64,000 bases of DNA from Tardiphaga sp051811025 (GCF_051811025.1 NZ_JBPWQE010000001.1:3658001-3722000), one strand, 5' to 3'. Numbered from the stretch's first letter, positions 1-8,546 are shown. Notes: generated by a model from the letters alone, not told the origin. Numbers and translations are program-made.

Positions 1-17
1 TTTATGCTTGTTGTCAT
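1..17 (-). CDS. 5' end of an unidentified gene leaving the window
   Basis: An ATG at 15-17 on the minus strand is preceded 3 nt upstream by GGAGGAA, a near-ideal ribosome binding site. The visible codons read M-T-T-S-I. The rest of the gene lies outside the window, so no function can be given. The start is supported only by the strong Shine-Dalgarno sequence. Confidence 0.5.
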
Positions 18-144
18 TATTTCCTCCGCTGTTCGCGCGCGGAGGATAGATGAGCCTCTGCCGGATGAAAAGCCGGCACTGGTCAACGCACATTCAGCGA
101 CATAGCATCCGCGCGGCAAATCATTGTCATTCAGGGGAACGTTC

Positions 145-606
145 ATGAAGCGCATCACCGCAACACTCTCCATCACCGCCGCTTTCGCTGCCGGTTGTCT
201 CATCACGCATCTCGTGCCCGAGGGCATCACGCCGGCACAGGCTGCGGAAAACATCACCGCCCAGGTCATCCACGTCCCCGAACTCGTCGGCGACGCATTG
301 GGCCCGGCCTCCCCGACCGGCTTCCGCTCCAAGATGTTCATGCAGGCCGACGGCGCGACCATCTCGGTGCAGGACGGCAATGTGGTGAAGCACATGCATC
401 CCAACACCAACGAGATCCAGTACATCCTGGAAGGCACCGGCACTGTGTGGCTGGGCGACAAGGAAGTTCAGGTCAAGGCCGGCGATCTCATCATTATCCC
501 GAAGGGCACGCCCCATGGCGGCACCAAGCCGGACGGCAAGCCGTTCCGCGCCATCGCCATCAAGACCCCGCCGCAGGCACCGGACGATACGAAGCCCCTG
601 CCGTAA
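145..606 (+). CDS. Exported cupin-domain protein
   Basis: A 153-residue protein with a hydrophobic N-terminus (about residues 5-33, ending near AQAAE), suggesting export or anchoring to the periplasm. The rest is one cupin_2 barrel. Motif 1 is HMHPNTNEIQYILEG, matching HxHx4Ex6G, and supplies the metal ligands. Motif 2 is GDLIIIPKGTPHGG, matching Gx5PxGx2H, but without the usual final Asn. I chose the ATG at 145 over the in-frame TTG at 124 because AGGGGAAC lies just upstream and the signal peptide begins there. It converges with the ABC permease gene 12 nt downstream. Substrate or enzymatic activity cannot be inferred, since cupins of this size include isomerases, dioxygenases and sugar-binding proteins. 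Confidence 0.75.
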   Translation: MKRITATLSITAAFAAGCLITHLVPEGITPAQAAENITAQVIHVPELVGDALGPASPTGFRSKMFMQADGATISVQDGNVVKHMHPNTNEIQYILEGTGTVWLGDKEVQVKAGDLIIIPKGTPHGGTKPDGKPFRAIAIKTPPQAPDDTKPLP

Positions 607-618
607 GACAGCGCGACG

Positions 619-1407
619 TCAGTGGCGGCCGTCGGCCGCCGCTGGCTTCCACACCAACAACCGCTTCTCGACCATCGACACCAGCACATCGATGATGATC
701 ACAAAGGCCGACAGCACGAACATCCCCGCGAACACACCGGCGACATCGAACGTGCCTTCCGCCTGCTGGATGACATAGCCCAGCCCCGCCGCCGAGCCGA
801 GATATTCGCCGACCACGGCGCCGACGACGGCAAAGCCCACCGCGGTGTGCAGCGATGAGAACATCCATGACAGCGCCGACGGCCAGAACACATGGCGCAT
901 CAATTGCCGCTCGCTCATGCCCAGCATGCGGCCATTGGCGAGCACCGTGGGCGAGACTTCCTTGACGCCCTGATAGACGTTGAAGAACACGATAAAGAAC
1001 ACCAGCGTGACGCCGAGCGCCACTTTCGACCAGATGCCGAGGCCGAGCCACAGCGCAAAGATCGGCGCCAGCACCACGCGGGGCAGCGCATTGGCCATCT
1101 TCACATAGGGATCGAAGATCGCGGCGAGCCGCGGCTGGCGCGCGAACCAGAAGCCGATCAGGACGCCCAGTGTGGAGCCGATGACGAAGGCCAGCACGGA
1201 TTCCAGCAGCGTGATGCCGAGATGCTTCCAGATAATGCCTGACGCGAACCAGCTATAGATCTGGCTGCCGACATCCCAGGGATTGGAGAAGAAGAACGGC
1301 GGCAGCAGGATGCGGCCCAACACCGGCACGGTGGTGAGCAGGTGCCACAGCCCGATGACGACCACGGCGACGAGTACCTGACACAGCAGCAATACAGGAC
1401 GCGTCAT
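619..1407 (-). CDS. ABC transporter permease, SsuC/TauC/ThiX type
   Basis: A 262-residue inner-membrane permease of the binding-protein-dependent family, with about six hydrophobic segments. The first begins right after the start (VLLLCQVLVAVVVIGLWHLL). The cytoplasmic EAA-type loop that docks the ATPase is visible as LANGRMLGMSERQLMRHVFW. The start at 1407 overlaps the stop of the upstream ATPase by 4 nt (ATGA), so the two are translationally coupled. Relatives import sulfonates, nitrate, or thiamine and riboflavin precursors. No substrate-binding protein gene lies beside this pair, so the substrate is unknown. Confidence 0.85.
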   Translation of the reverse strand: MTRPVLLLCQVLVAVVVIGLWHLLTTVPVLGRILLPPFFFSNPWDVGSQIYSWFASGIIWKHLGITLLESVLAFVIGSTLGVLIGFWFARQPRLAAIFDPYVKMANALPRVVLAPIFALWLGLGIWSKVALGVTLVFFIVFFNVYQGVKEVSPTVLANGRMLGMSERQLMRHVFWPSALSWMFSSLHTAVGFAVVGAVVGEYLGSAAGLGYVIQQAEGTFDVAGVFAGMFVLSAFVIIIDVLVSMVEKRLLVWKPAAADGRH

Positions 1408-2237
1408 GACGCGGCTCCCATACCAGCCGACTGCGCATAGCCCTTCATCACTTCGTCCTTCAGCACGCTCCAGATCTCGCGATGAAGCGCGTGAAAATCC
1501 TTGTCGAGCCGCACCTCGAAAATATCGCGCGGCCGCGGCAACGGCACCTTCCAGTCGCCGATGATGCGCGAGCCTGGCCCCGCGGACATGATGACGACGC
1601 GATCGGCCAGCGCGATCGCCTCTTCGAGATCGTGGGTGACGAACAGCACCGCCTTGCGATCCCTGCTCCATAGATCCAGCAACAGGTTGCCCATCACCTG
1701 CCGGGTCTGCGCATCGAGCGGCCCGAACGGCTCGTCCATCAGAAGGATTTTCGGATTGCGGATCAGTACCTGCGCAAGACCGACGCGCTTGCGCTGGCCG
1801 CCCGACAGCATATGCGGATAGCGCCCGGCAAACGCACCGAGCCCCACCGAGGTCAACCAGTCCTGAGCCCGCGCCAGCGCTGCGTCGCGTGCTATGCCGG
1901 CGATCTCCAGCCCGATGGCGACATTGTCCAACGCAGTCTTCCAGGGAAACAGCGCGTCGGCCTGAAACAGGTAGCCCGCCTGTGCGTTCAGTCCGCCCAG
2001 CGGCTGACCGAAGATCCGGACGGCACCGGAGGCTGGCGCCAGCAGCCCGGCGGCGACATTCAGCAATGTGGATTTCCCGCAGCCGGTCGGCCCGACAATG
2101 GCAACGAACTCGCCATCCGCCACCCGAAGCGTCGCCTTCTCCACCGCCGTATAGATGCGATTGTCGGCAATACCGAACGCCACCGTCGCGTCATCAAGCG
2201 CCACCGCCATCGATGCCGCGGCCCCACCTGCCTGCAC
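1404..2237 (-). CDS. ABC transporter ATP-binding protein, SsuB/TauB/NrtD type
   Basis: A 277-residue ATPase with Walker A GPTGCGKST, Q-loop YLFQADALFPW, signature LSGGQRKRV, Walker B ILLMDEPFGPLDAQTR and switch histidine VTHD. It energises the permease encoded immediately downstream, with which it overlaps by 4 nt. The start could be 2237 or the internal ATG at 2210 (MAVALDD), which removes nine alanine- and glycine-rich residues. Its 5' end faces the divergent OpuB-type ATPase across about 110 bp. That region must hold promoters for both importers, but I see no convincing operator there. Confidence 0.88.
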   Translation of the reverse strand: MQAGGAAASMAVALDDATVAFGIADNRIYTAVEKATLRVADGEFVAIVGPTGCGKSTLLNVAAGLLAPASGAVRIFGQPLGGLNAQAGYLFQADALFPWKTALDNVAIGLEIAGIARDAALARAQDWLTSVGLGAFAGRYPHMLSGGQRKRVGLAQVLIRNPKILLMDEPFGPLDAQTRQVMGNLLLDLWSRDRKAVLFVTHDLEEAIALADRVVIMSAGPGSRIIGDWKVPLPRPRDIFEVRLDKDFHALHREIWSVLKDEVMKGYAQSAGMGAAS

Positions 2238-2347
2238 GCGCGTTCCCCAAAGTGTTTTTGTTCCGGGACTGGCTTAGCGCTGCGGGGCAGACAATTCAAC
2301 GGCCCGGCCAAACTTGGTCGGTTGTCGCGCCTGTGATAGTCCGGGAT

Positions 2348-3157
2348 ATGACATCCGCCCCGCCCCTGATCGCCTTCAAGCATGTCAGCAAGAGCTTCGA
2401 CGGCGGCCACATTCACGCCGTCGACGGTGTCTCGCTCAACGTGGCCGAAGGCGAGTTCCTCGCGGTGGTCGGTGGCTCGGGCTCCGGCAAGACCACGCTG
2501 ATGCGGCTGGCCAACCGGCTGATCGCACCGGACAGCGGCAATATTACCATTGCTGGCGAGGACGTCGCGCAGGTCGATCCCATCGAACTGCGCCGGCGCA
2601 TCGGCTACGTGTTTCAGAGCGGCGGGTTGTTTCCGCATATGAGCATCAAAGACAATATCGGCATCACGCCCAGACTGCTCGGCACCCCCCCTAAGGAGAT
2701 CGCCGCGCGTGTCGATGAATTGCTCGATCTCGTGCGCCTTGACCGCAAGCAGCATCGCGACCGCTTCCCGCATGAACTCTCCGGCGGTCAGCGCCAGCGC
2801 GTCGGCGTTGCACGCGCCCTCGCCGCGAAGCCGCGCATCGTGCTGATGGACGAGCCGTTCGGCGCGCTCGATCCCCTGACCCGCGATGCGCTTGGCGACG
2901 ACTACCGCGCACTGCATCACAAGCTCGGCCTCACCACCATCATGATCACCCATGACATGACGGAAGCGATCCTGCTCGCGGACCGGATCGCGGTGATGCG
3001 CTCAGGTAAACTGGTCGCGGAAGGCACGCCCACTGAGTTGTCCGAAAGCACCGATCCCTATGTCGGCGAGTTGCTGGGCACACCGCGCCGGCAGGCGAAA
3101 CGACTTCAGATGCTGCTGCCGAAGGATGGTGCGGCACCCCAGGGCGGCGCGACATGA
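2348..3157 (+). CDS. OpuA/EgtU-type ABC transporter ATPase
   Basis: A 269-residue ATPase of the glycine betaine/choline (ProV/OpuBA) family. It has Walker A GGSGSGKTT, the family-typical Q-loop FQSGGLFPHMS, signature LSGGQRQRVGVARAL, Walker B IVLMDEPFGALDPLTR and ITHDMTEA. It lacks the C-terminal CBS pair that osmoregulated OpuA and ProV proteins carry, so gating by ionic strength is not expected. I chose the ATG at 2348 because homology to ATPases begins there. The stop overlaps the start of the fused permease/binding protein by 4 nt, so the two genes form one transcription unit. Possible ligands are choline, glycine betaine, carnitine or ergothioneine. Confidence 0.88.
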   Translation: MTSAPPLIAFKHVSKSFDGGHIHAVDGVSLNVAEGEFLAVVGGSGSGKTTLMRLANRLIAPDSGNITIAGEDVAQVDPIELRRRIGYVFQSGGLFPHMSIKDNIGITPRLLGTPPKEIAARVDELLDLVRLDRKQHRDRFPHELSGGQRQRVGVARALAAKPRIVLMDEPFGALDPLTRDALGDDYRALHHKLGLTTIMITHDMTEAILLADRIAVMRSGKLVAEGTPTELSESTDPYVGELLGTPRRQAKRLQMLLPKDGAAPQGGAT

Positions 3158-4713
3158 GCCTGTTCACCGATCCGCGCTGGAGCGACGCGCTTGGGAATCT
3201 GCCGGATTATCTCGGCAGCCACGTGCGCGTCAGCCTTGCCGCACTGGCGCTCGGCCTCATCATCAGCCTGCCGCTAGCTATCATTGCGCGGCACCGTCCG
3301 GTGACGCGCGGCGCCCTGCTCGGCATCGCCAGCATCGTGCAGACTGTGCCGGGGCTTGCATTGCTGGCCCTGTTCTATCCGCTGCTGCTGGCGCTCGCAG
3401 CGCTGTCACTGCAATATTTCGGTGTCGGCTTCTCGGCCTTCGGCTTCCTGCCGGCGGTGCTGGCGCTGGCGCTGTATTCGATGCTGCCGGTGCTGCGCAA
3501 CACCATCACCGGTTTGAACGGCGTCGATCCCGCATTGACCGAGGCCGCTCAAGGTGTCGGCATGACGCCGCGGCAATCGCTGACCATGGTCGAACTGCCG
3601 CTCGCTCTGCCCGTCATGATGGCCGGCATCCGGACCTCAGCAGTGTGGGTGATTGGCACCGCGACGCTGTCGACGCCGATCGGCCAGACCAGTCTCGGCA
3701 ACTACATCTTCGCAGGTTTGCAGACGCAGAACTGGGTGCTGGTGATCTTCGGCTGCGTCGCCGCTGCAATTCTTGCGCTGGCCGTCGATCAATTGCTGGC
3801 GCTGATCGAAACGGGCATCCGCCTGCGCAGCCGCATCCGCACGACCATCGGTGTGCTTGGTATCGCGGCGCTGGTGATCGTCACACTCGCGCCGTCCTTC
3901 GCCCGCTCCGGCACGCGTATCGTGGTCGGCGCCAAGACCTTTACCGAACAGTATGTGCTGGCCGCGCTGATGTCGCAGCGGCTGCAGGCGGCCGGCCTGC
4001 CCGCCACGACGCGGCAGGGTCTCGGCTCCAGCGTGATCTATGATGCGCTGGCCTCCGGCGATATCGACGTCTACATCGACTATTCCGGCACGCTATGGGC
4101 CAACCAGTTTCACCGCAGCGAGATCCTGCCGCGTGAACAACTGCTCACCGAGCTGAAGTTAACACTCGCGAAAGCGAACATCACGCTGTTCGGCGAACTC
4201 GGTTTCGCCAATGCCTATGCGCTGGTGATGCCGCGCGCAAAGGCACAGGCGCTAGGGATCAGAACCGCCGCCGATCTTGCGGCGCTGAGCGGCACCATGA
4301 CCATTGCCGGCGATTACGAATTCTTCTCGCGGCCGGAATGGGCGGGGCTGAAGGCAGCCTACGGCCTGTCGTTCAAGACCCAGCGCACCATGCAACCGGA
4401 CTTCATGTATGCCGCCGTCGCCTCCGGCGAGGTCGACGTCATCGCCGGCTACACCAGCGACGGCCTGATCGCGAAATACGATCTGGTGGTGCTGGACGAT
4501 CCCAAACATGCCATCCCGCCCTATGACGCCATCATGCTACTGGCGCCGAAGCGCGCAGGTAATGAGAAGCTGCGCAGCGCGTTGCAGCCGTTGCTTGGCA
4601 GGATCGACCTGACCTTGATGCGCGAAGCCAATCTCCGCGCCGCCGGCAATGATGCGACGAGTTCGCCGGAGAGCGTTGCGAAGTGGATGTGGGAGAAGAT
4701 CGGGAAGAAGTGA
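3154..4713 (+). CDS. Fused permease/substrate-binding protein, OpuB/OpuF/EgtUBC type
   Basis: A 519-residue two-domain protein. Residues about 20-215 form the permease domain, with several membrane segments and a coupling loop (LTEAAQGVGMTPRQSLTMVE). A further hydrophobic stretch at about 230-250 (VLGIAALVIVTLAPSFA) tethers a C-terminal binding domain of about 265 residues. That domain opens with VVGAKTFTEQYVLA and contains YIDYSGT, both hallmarks of OpuBC, OpuCC and EgtUC binding proteins. Fused permease-receptor importers of this kind are known for choline/betaine (OpuF, BilE) and for ergothioneine (EgtUBC). The ligand cannot be assigned by eye. The gene overlaps the ATPase gene by 4 nt and converges with a sulfatase-like gene. 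Confidence 0.85.
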   Translation: MSLFTDPRWSDALGNLPDYLGSHVRVSLAALALGLIISLPLAIIARHRPVTRGALLGIASIVQTVPGLALLALFYPLLLALAALSLQYFGVGFSAFGFLPAVLALALYSMLPVLRNTITGLNGVDPALTEAAQGVGMTPRQSLTMVELPLALPVMMAGIRTSAVWVIGTATLSTPIGQTSLGNYIFAGLQTQNWVLVIFGCVAAAILALAVDQLLALIETGIRLRSRIRTTIGVLGIAALVIVTLAPSFARSGTRIVVGAKTFTEQYVLAALMSQRLQAAGLPATTRQGLGSSVIYDALASGDIDVYIDYSGTLWANQFHRSEILPREQLLTELKLTLAKANITLFGELGFANAYALVMPRAKAQALGIRTAADLAALSGTMTIAGDYEFFSRPEWAGLKAAYGLSFKTQRTMQPDFMYAAVASGEVDVIAGYTSDGLIAKYDLVVLDDPKHAIPPYDAIMLLAPKRAGNEKLRSALQPLLGRIDLTLMREANLRAAGNDATSSPESVAKWMWEKIGKK

Positions 4714-4721
4714 CACTTCTC

Positions 4722-4746
4722 CCCGTGCGAAGCGAAGCTTCGCTAG
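4722..4746. repeat. 25-bp palindromic intergenic repeat, copy 1
   Basis: A 25-bp sequence built around the perfect palindrome AGCGAAGCTTCGCT (4731-4744), between two convergent genes. The same 25 bp recur exactly, in inverted orientation, at 59958-59982. The flanks here (CTTCTCCCC before, GGGGAAG after) could extend the hairpin imperfectly. It may therefore act as a terminator for one or both convergent genes, although there is no T-run. Confidence 0.6.
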
Positions 4747-4774
4747 GCGGGAGAGGGGAAGAGAAGGAAGCGCG

Positions 4775-6481
4775 TTACAAATTCTTGATCATCCCCGCAT
4801 CGATCAACAGGCGATTGAATCTTCGCGCTTCCGCCCCGTCCTTGCAGGCGTAAAATAGTCCCTTGCAGCGAAGCATGATCTTCTTTTGCTCCTCGAAGGA
4901 CGGGTCCAGCGGAATGCCCGCGGCCTCCTGAATGACCAGCGGCAGATACGGCCCGTCGATCGTGTCCATCACCGTCGCGCTCTTCACCGGTTCGAAATTG
5001 ATCGCGTCGATGGCGTAATAGGTCGCGTAGTAGCGCGGGTCGTAACTCTGCAGCTTCTTGCCGAGGCCTGCTTCATCCATGTTGGGATCGAGAATGCCCG
5101 GCGCGAATTCCGGCTGATGGTCACCGTAGCGCACGATCAAAAACGGTTGCGCCGGAAACTGCTTCTTCAGCTTCGCGACGAAGGCGCCATAATGATCGAC
5201 GCTCATGGCCTGCCGACGCAGATATTCGTCGACCACCGGCACATTGCCGGGCGCGCGCCAGCCCGGCGTCATGTCCGGTCGAAATTTGGTTTCCCACGGG
5301 AAATGGTTGGCAGCGAGATAGACGAACATGAACAGCGGATTGGCCGGCGGTTGCTCGGCCATCAGGCGCGCCGCGGAATCGTAGAAGAAGCTGTCGGGCT
5401 CGACGCCCTTGGCGCCGAGATCCTTGGCATCATAAAAACGCTCGACGCCGATGGTGGTCTGAAAGCTGCGCGCGCTCATGAAGGCACCGAAGGCCGGATA
5501 AAGCGAGATGGTGCTATAGCCGCAGCGGCGCAGCGCCAGTGGCAATCCGCGCTCGACGCGGCCCGAAGCGATCCGCGTGACGAAATAGGAGAACGGCCCG
5601 AATGAGCGCGACGAGAGTCCGGCCAGTACGTTGTATTCGGTGAACCAGCTCGGCCCGCCATTGCTCTCGGCGAGAAATTTGCGCGCCTTGCCGTCCCACG
5701 AATTAAAGTGGCTGCCATAGCCTTTCGGCGTCTTCACGCCGGCGGCCTGACGGATGTCGAAGGACGACTCGTCATGCACCATGATGATGTGCGGACGACG
5801 TCCCGCCGGATGGCAGGAATCCTCCAGCGGCAGTTTCAGCCGCTCGGTGATCACCGCGTCGGACTCCATGAAACCGTAGCTGCTGAAGTCCGACACGGCG
5901 GTGACGCCGGAGCGCGCGAATTTCGACAGATAGCCGTCATCGTAATAGCCGCGCCAGGCTTCATCGGGCCAGGCCAACGCGTATCCCGTCAATGCGGCGA
6001 GGCAAGCCGTCAGCGCGGCCAGCGCCGGCAGCCGTCGGATGCGGAACGGATCGAGCCACCACAGCGCATACATCAGCGGCACCACCACGACGGCGGCGCC
6101 AATGGCGGACCAGCGCAGGTTCGGAAAGATCGTGAACAGGAAGGCCGCGGTATCGCGATCGATCACCATCAGGTCGACGAAGTTCGCGGTCATCTGCACC
6201 ACGTCGTGCTTCAGCCGCGACAGCAGCACCAAGATGACGACCAGGGTCAGCGACAGCGCCCCCGACAGCGCGGGACGGCGCAGCAGCGCAATCCAGAAAA
6301 AGTTGAGAATGGCCCAGGCCAGCACAAAGCCGATCCGGCCCACCAGATCGGTCTCTGTCTGGAACATCACCAGCAGCGCGCCGAAATGCGGCGCAGCCAC
6401 GGCCAACAGCCGCCACACGCTGGTCGGCGCGGCGACAGCAGTTGTCGAGACGCTGGGTACTGGATTGAGCGGAGGCGCCAT
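4775..6481 (-). CDS. Membrane sulfatase / LTA-synthase-like phosphotransferase, paralog 1
   Basis: A 568-residue protein with an N-terminal membrane part of about five hydrophobic segments (residues ~20-175) and a C-terminal alkaline-phosphatase-superfamily (sulfatase) domain. Visible metal-site motifs are MVHDESSFD (about residue 237), NHFPW and RYGDHQPEF. The segment GGPSWFTEYN aligns with the nucleophile region of LtaS-type enzymes and offers Ser at about 278. Family members transfer phosphoglycerol or phosphoethanolamine, or hydrolyse sulfate or phosphate esters, at the outer face of the inner membrane. The ATG at 6481 is preferred over an in-frame GTG at 6571 because it aligns with the start of the paralog (MAPPLNPVPS versus MLPPSISVSP). 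The substrate is unknown. Confidence 0.82.
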   Translation of the reverse strand: MAPPLNPVPSVSTTAVAAPTSVWRLLAVAAPHFGALLVMFQTETDLVGRIGFVLAWAILNFFWIALLRRPALSGALSLTLVVILVLLSRLKHDVVQMTANFVDLMVIDRDTAAFLFTIFPNLRWSAIGAAVVVVPLMYALWWLDPFRIRRLPALAALTACLAALTGYALAWPDEAWRGYYDDGYLSKFARSGVTAVSDFSSYGFMESDAVITERLKLPLEDSCHPAGRRPHIIMVHDESSFDIRQAAGVKTPKGYGSHFNSWDGKARKFLAESNGGPSWFTEYNVLAGLSSRSFGPFSYFVTRIASGRVERGLPLALRRCGYSTISLYPAFGAFMSARSFQTTIGVERFYDAKDLGAKGVEPDSFFYDSAARLMAEQPPANPLFMFVYLAANHFPWETKFRPDMTPGWRAPGNVPVVDEYLRRQAMSVDHYGAFVAKLKKQFPAQPFLIVRYGDHQPEFAPGILDPNMDEAGLGKKLQSYDPRYYATYYAIDAINFEPVKSATVMDTIDGPYLPLVIQEAAGIPLDPSFEEQKKIMLRCKGLFYACKDGAEARRFNRLLIDAGMIKNL

Positions 6482-6565
6482 GGCGGCACGCAACACCACC
6501 GGCAATGCCTCGGGCCTGGGCTGGCGACGGCCAGAGGGCGCATGTCGCAGCCGGAAACTGCGACA

Positions 6566-6609
6566 TGTCACAAAACTGTAATGGACTGGTCATGAATGGG
6601 CAATGAACT
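6566..6609 (-). promoter_or_regulatory. Tandem 11-bp repeat element upstream of sulfatase paralog 1
   Basis: Four 11-bp units read on the plus strand as TGTCACAAAAC, TGTAATGGACT, GGTCATGAATG and GGCAATGAACT. Their shared core resembles the TGTCAT heptamer of PhoB boxes, which also repeat every 11 bp. The element ends 85 bp upstream of the gene start. A near copy lies at 8503-8546, 84 bp upstream of the paralog. The TGTCA orientation is opposite to the gene, which is unusual for activating Pho boxes, so the regulator could be another OmpR-family protein. Confidence 0.55.
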
Positions 6610-6673
6610 TGGCCCGAACGGGATCGACGGAATCGGCAGGCGCCCCGTACCCGCCCGTTGCGGTTCGGCTGGG

Positions 6674-8419
6674 TCAGAGATCCTTGATCAGCCCCGCATC
6701 GATCAGCCAGCGGTTGAACCGGCTGGCTTCGTCGCCGTCCTTGCAGCCGTAGAACACGCCCTTGCAGCGGAGCATGATCTTCTTCTGCTCGACGAAGGAC
6801 GGATCGAGCGGCACGCGCGCGGCCTCCTGCACCATGAGTGGCAGATAGGCGGCGTCCAGCGTGGGCAGCGCCGATGACAGTTCGGGCCGGTAGTTCAGCG
6901 CGTCGATGGCGTAATAGGTCGTGTAGTAACGGATATCATGCGTCATGATCCGGTTGGCGCGCTTCGGCTGCGCCAGATCGGGCTCCAGCAGTTTCTGCGC
7001 GATCGCCGGCTGGTGATCGCCGAACCGCACCAGCAGGAACGGCTCGGCCGGATGATCCTTCTGGAGTTGCGCGACGAAGGCCTTGTAGTCCGTAGCCGTC
7101 ATCGCCTGGCGGCGGATATATTCGTCGACCTCGGTCGTATTGCCCGGCGCCTGCCAGGAGGCCGGCGTCAGGTCGTCGCGATAGGTCGTGGTCCACGGAA
7201 AATGATTGGCGGTGAGATAGACCAGCACGAAGATCGGTTGATCGGTCTTGCTCTCGCGCGCAATGAGATCCTTCGCCTGATCGAAATAGAACCTGTCGGG
7301 CTGCATGTCCTCGCTGACGCCCATCGCCGCCATGTCGATGAAGCCGTCAATGCCCGCGCCCTGCTGGAAGCTGCGGGCGCTGAGGAAATTGCCGTAGGTC
7401 GGATAGAGCGAGAAGGTCTTGTAGCCGCAGCGCTGCAACGCCTGCGGCAGGCCGCGCGAGATCTTTCCGGCGGCAATGCGGGTCACATAGAACTTCAACG
7501 CGCCGAAGGAGCGCGCAGAGAGCCCGGTGAAGATGTTGAACTCAGTGTACCAGGTCGGCCCGCCGCTGGACTCGGTGATCAGCGCGCGCTGCTGACCGTC
7601 CGCCGACTTGAAGTTATCATGATAGCCGGCCGGCACCTTGATGCCGGGGGCTGCGGAAATGTCGAAAGACGACTCGTCGAGCACCATCACGATGTTCGGC
7701 CGCTTCACACCGGGCTCGCAGGTGGTCATCGGCGATGCCAGCGCCGAACTGACGAGGCTCTTGGAATCCGCCTCGATCCAGCCTGTCGCGGTCAGATGCG
7801 ACACCGAGACGACGCCGGAGCGCGCCAGATTGGAAATGTGATTGACGCCCTGGAACGGCTCCCATGGCTTTTCGGGATTGGCTGCCGATAGACCAACGAT
7901 TCCGATCAGGCAGACGCCCGCACAGGCCAGCGCACTGCGGCGGCGCAAGCGGAACGGATCGGCGCGCCAGATCAGCCAGAGGATCGGCAGCGCCACCGCG
8001 GCCGCGATCAGGAGCCAGGTGCGCAGTTGCGGGAAGATCGAATGCAGGAAGGAGATCGTGTCACGATCGATGATCAGGAAATCCAGGAAGGTCAGCGTCA
8101 GCTGCGTGATGCCGAATTTGAACTGCGACAGCACGATCAGCGACGTCACCAGCAGCAGCGACAGCACCGCGCTGACCCCCGGTCGCTTGAACAGCGCGAG
8201 GAACAGGAAATTGAGCAAGGCCCAGGTGAGCAGCGCCAGCGTCATGGCGAACGGGCCATATTCCACCGAGGCCAGCACATAGATCGCAAGCACATGGATC
8301 GCAGCGATCAGCGCCGTGCGCAGCGGCCACTGCCGAATATACTGCCAAGCGGCCGCCAACCGCTCCTTGAAGCGGCGGCCGGCTTGCGCCGGGGAGACTG
8401 AGATCGAGGGCGGCAGCAT
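6674..8419 (-). CDS. Membrane sulfatase / LTA-synthase-like phosphotransferase, paralog 2
   Basis: A 581-residue paralog of the preceding enzyme with the same architecture: about five N-terminal membrane segments, then a sulfatase-superfamily domain. Motifs are MVLDESSFD, NHFPW and RFGDHQPAI. The nucleophile region reads GGPTWYTEFN, with Thr at about residue 289 where paralog 1 has Ser. Thr is the nucleophile used by LtaS and EptA. The start at 8419 is chosen by alignment with paralog 1 and because the upstream tandem repeat then sits at the same distance in both genes. The two genes are 192 bp apart on the same strand, each with its own control element. They are probably a local duplication that has diverged in substrate or in regulation. 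Confidence 0.82.
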   Translation of the reverse strand: MLPPSISVSPAQAGRRFKERLAAAWQYIRQWPLRTALIAAIHVLAIYVLASVEYGPFAMTLALLTWALLNFLFLALFKRPGVSAVLSLLLVTSLIVLSQFKFGITQLTLTFLDFLIIDRDTISFLHSIFPQLRTWLLIAAAVALPILWLIWRADPFRLRRRSALACAGVCLIGIVGLSAANPEKPWEPFQGVNHISNLARSGVVSVSHLTATGWIEADSKSLVSSALASPMTTCEPGVKRPNIVMVLDESSFDISAAPGIKVPAGYHDNFKSADGQQRALITESSGGPTWYTEFNIFTGLSARSFGALKFYVTRIAAGKISRGLPQALQRCGYKTFSLYPTYGNFLSARSFQQGAGIDGFIDMAAMGVSEDMQPDRFYFDQAKDLIARESKTDQPIFVLVYLTANHFPWTTTYRDDLTPASWQAPGNTTEVDEYIRRQAMTATDYKAFVAQLQKDHPAEPFLLVRFGDHQPAIAQKLLEPDLAQPKRANRIMTHDIRYYTTYYAIDALNYRPELSSALPTLDAAYLPLMVQEAARVPLDPSFVEQKKIMLRCKGVFYGCKDGDEASRFNRWLIDAGLIKDL

Positions 8420-8502
8420 GGCTTGCCTGCGAACACCCGGCAAGAAGACTGCCCTGTCTGGCAACGGCCAGCCGGCTCACGCCGCGCCCGGACCCTGCGG
8501 AA

Positions 8503-8546
8503 TGTCACAAAATCGTAATACAGGCGTCATGAACGGACAATGAACC
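8503..8546 (-). promoter_or_regulatory. Tandem 11-bp repeat element upstream of sulfatase paralog 2
   Basis: The plus-strand units are TGTCACAAAAT, CGTAATACAGG, CGTCATGAACG and GACAATGAACC, in register with the copy at 6566-6609. The match continues for about 44 bp of non-coding DNA, while the sequence between element and gene start is not obviously conserved. That is what a shared operator, rather than recent duplication alone, would leave. The best-known 11-bp-period family is PhoB/OmpR. Confidence 0.55.
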
